Source: Talpa occidentalis (Eukaryota; Chordata; Mammalia; Eulipotyphla; Talpidae). From it: a stretch of 64,000 bases of DNA. This document shows positions 62,198-64,000 of this stretch, in pieces; the first letter of the stretch is position 1, and each line of letters starts with the position of its first letter. A program made the translations under genes and the position numbers. The stretch covers positions 75,962,292-76,026,291 of the forward strand of contig NW_023604861.1 in NCBI RefSeq assembly GCF_014898055.3. Direction: 5' to 3'. The notes below the pieces were generated by a model that was not told the DNA's origin, did not search any database, and saw only the letters and a program-made list of their open reading frames with translations.

Positions 62198-62463
62198 GGG
62201 CCTTCCCTGGTGGTGCAGCGGTTGAGCGCTGGGCTGCGAAGCTGCCCACAGCCTCTGCAGCACCGGTTTGATCCCCGGCTGCCGGCAAGGGTTCCACATG
62301 GTGCCATAGACCTCTCTGCCGTGCCTACTGCTCCCCTCAGCAGTGTATTTCATCTGTCTGCCTGTTCTGTTTCCCGCTCTGGCTCTGGTGGATTCTCTCG
62401 CCCTCCCGTGCTTCTGACTGTACCCAGTGCTTGTATAAATGAATAAATAAATCTTTAAAAAAT
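62198..62463 (+). mobile_element. tRNA-derived SINE, subfamily A, directly downstream of another copy
   Basis: GGGCCTTCCCTGGTGGTGCAGCGGTTGAGCG head; CCCAGTGCTTGTATAAATGAATAAATAAATC tail. It seems to have inserted at the A/T-rich tail end of the copy at 61929-62188, giving a head-to-tail pair. Confidence 0.92.
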
Positions 62464-63612
62464 ATGTTTTATTGATGTTTAAACATGTCATCAGTAGTGT
62501 TTCTTTTAGTAGTATGATTTTCTGAAATGGAGAATTACTCTTGAAAAAAGTGCCAAACTTTGTGTTTTTGAAAAATTCAGCACATAGTGATTTAGTGCAA
62601 GAATATATTGTGTTTGAAAATAAATGGAGTTAGAGTCTAGGTTAAGTGAAAAATAAATTTTTCCTTATACAAGTATCAGGAATTTAGAACCTATAAGACA
62701 ATTCTTTGTTCTTTGGAGCTGTCCTACTTTCTGCTCACTTGCTTCTTGCCCAGTAACTATCACTAGCACCTTTCCTATCCCAATAATTGTGATAACCAAA
62801 ATGCCCCCCCAAATCCAAAAATGTGTTTAAATATAAATTTCTGCACGTTAGAAAAGTTTTCCTTTTCTTAGGGGAGTCTGCCCCATTGAGAATAATGTTG
62901 AAAGTGATTTTCAAATGAAGTGTCTCTTAAACTGTGTTATGTGATAAACTAGTTTTTGACATGTTAATCAAATGTCCATGATGGAGAAAATACTTCATGG
63001 TCAAAGCAAAATAGTATTTTTTCCTCCTCTGCACTGCTTGAATTTTCACAGCTTTTAATATATTAATAAATATCATCTATTTAGCTAAAAGAAGATGCAG
63101 TTTTTCCCCAAACTATTCTGCTGTGGAGTTTTATTTCCAAATTGCTGAATTAGCTTGCTTAAAAGTACTTTCAGGAATATCTGTAATGTGCTCCATTTAT
63201 AGTGGAATCTAGGCAGTCATGAGTCCCCTTGAGAACTTTTAGGTTGCATATGTCTTGCAATATCAAAGCAATTGTATTTCATCAGAATATATGAAACTGT
63301 TCAAGACTGGGCTGTGAAATTTAATAAACCTGCTAGGAATTACCAAAATTATGAAAAACTGTTACTACACAATTGAATTTTGATGGCCAAAGTTGGTGAA
63401 ATGGGTCAATACCAGGTCTCCTGTGTTGAACTAACTGGTTTCATAGCTGGTGTGGATTGTTGAAAATTTCCTTTCGTTAATTGATTACAAAATTTCATGA
63501 GCAAATCACATGCAAATTGGAGAAGTCCAAACTCAAAGTAAACTATAGGAATGTATCTCTAAAAGCATACCAACTAAACAAAGAAATTCTTTGGTAAAAT
63601 CTCAAGCAAAGT
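62464..63612. other. Intergenic DNA, nothing recognised
   Basis: AT-rich, unique-looking. A C run at 62805. No exon or repeat assigned. Confidence 0.45.
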
Positions 63613-63750
63613 GGGCCTCCCCGGTGGCTCAGCGGTTGAGTGCTGGGTTGCGAAGCTGCCCACAGCCTCTGCAGCTCCGGTTCAATCCCCGGCCACTGGG
63701 CGGGGGTCCCACATGGCGCGCAGACCTCTCCTGCTGCCCACTGCTCTCCT
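63613..63750 (+). mobile_element. tRNA-derived SINE, subfamily A head, truncated at its 3' side
   Basis: Head, A-box and B-box regions (GGGCCTCCCCGGTGGCTCAGCGGTTGAG; GGTTCAATCCCC) run to CTGCCCACTGCTCTCCTGT and then stop. The second half and tail are missing, replaced by about 30 bases resembling antisense L1 ORF2 (CTGCTCTAGCTAGGACTTCC). Confidence 0.88.
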
Positions 63751-63780
63751 GTCTTACTGCTCTAGCTAGGACTTCCAGTA

Positions 63781-64000
63781 TTATTTATTTATACAATCAC
63801 TAGGTACAGTCAGAAGCGCGGGAGGGTGAGAGAATTCATCAGAGTCAGAGCAGGGAGCAGAACAGGCAGAAGGACCGAAGTACACTGCTGAGGGGAGCAG
63901 CGGGCAGCAGGAGAGGTCTGCGCGCCATGCGGGACCCTCCTCCAGTGGCCAGGAAGCAGCCCGGGATAGAATCGGTGCTGCAGAGTCTGTGGGCATCTTT
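63781..64000 (-). mobile_element. tRNA-derived SINE, subfamily A, runs off the window
   Basis: TTATTTATTTATACAATCACTAGGTACAGTC tail through the body to near the B-box region; the head lies beyond the window end. It faces the truncated + strand copy at 63613-63750. Confidence 0.92.

Noticed and set aside
42950..64000. Exons of WDPCP, the next gene in human
   Set aside because: Searched on the minus strand for plausible spliced coding sequence and recognised none; the gene probably lies beyond the window.

Overview
This window is nuclear DNA from a placental mammal and shows the 3' end of EHBP1 followed by the whole of OTX1, both on the + strand. The evidence is an OTX1 reading frame almost identical to what I know of mammalian OTX1, spliced EHBP1 exons, and old mammal-wide repeats (MIR, L2, MER5A-like, an MLT1-type LTR, old L1). 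On top of these sits a lineage-specific tRNA-derived SINE present in about 20 copies. I cannot name that SINE with certainty. It is not the carnivore, pig, horse, whale or vespertilionid-bat family as I know them. A laurasiatherian host, perhaps a bat with a Rhin-1-like family, is only a guess. There is nothing bacterial, plasmid-like or phage-like here.

Layout. Positions 1-21921 are AT-rich DNA read as an EHBP1 intron, with SINEs up to about 16.7 kb. Four EHBP1 exons (21922-22021, 23100-23173, 29467-29581, 29801-29891) encode the C-terminal part of the bMERB coiled-coil domain and a terminal CaaX box; the 3'UTR ends near 30885. Positions 31.8-36.7 kb are a set of CpG islands containing the OTX1 promoter. 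OTX1 has two predicted non-coding exons (ending at 35260, and 35617-35684) and three coding exons (37345-37441, 38378-38529, 39821-40639), giving 355 residues; its 3'UTR ends near 42085. A further GC-rich island with no recognisable gene lies at 42.95-44.24 kb. From 46.8 kb onward the DNA is intergenic and increasingly full of L1, L2, LTR and SINE insertions, many nested. In human the next gene would be WDPCP; I see none of its exons.

How the parts fit. EHBP1 is an actin and endocytic-recycling adaptor. OTX1 is a K50 (bicoid-class) homeodomain transcription factor of forebrain and sense-organ development. They are not known to share a pathway. The sequence suggests a regulatory block: the 34 kb from 16.7 to 51.1 kb contains no copy of the SINE that is abundant on both sides, and this interval holds the EHBP1 3' introns, all of OTX1, the CpG islands and several unique blocks with homeodomain, POU, SOX or MEIS-like sites. 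I infer that the EHBP1 3' introns carry OTX1 regulatory elements, but conservation could not be tested here.

I found no undescribed molecular system. The most useful leads are the SINE-free interval, the orphan CpG island downstream of OTX1, a possible splice-dependent upstream ORF in the OTX1 leader, and several clear transposon rearrangements.
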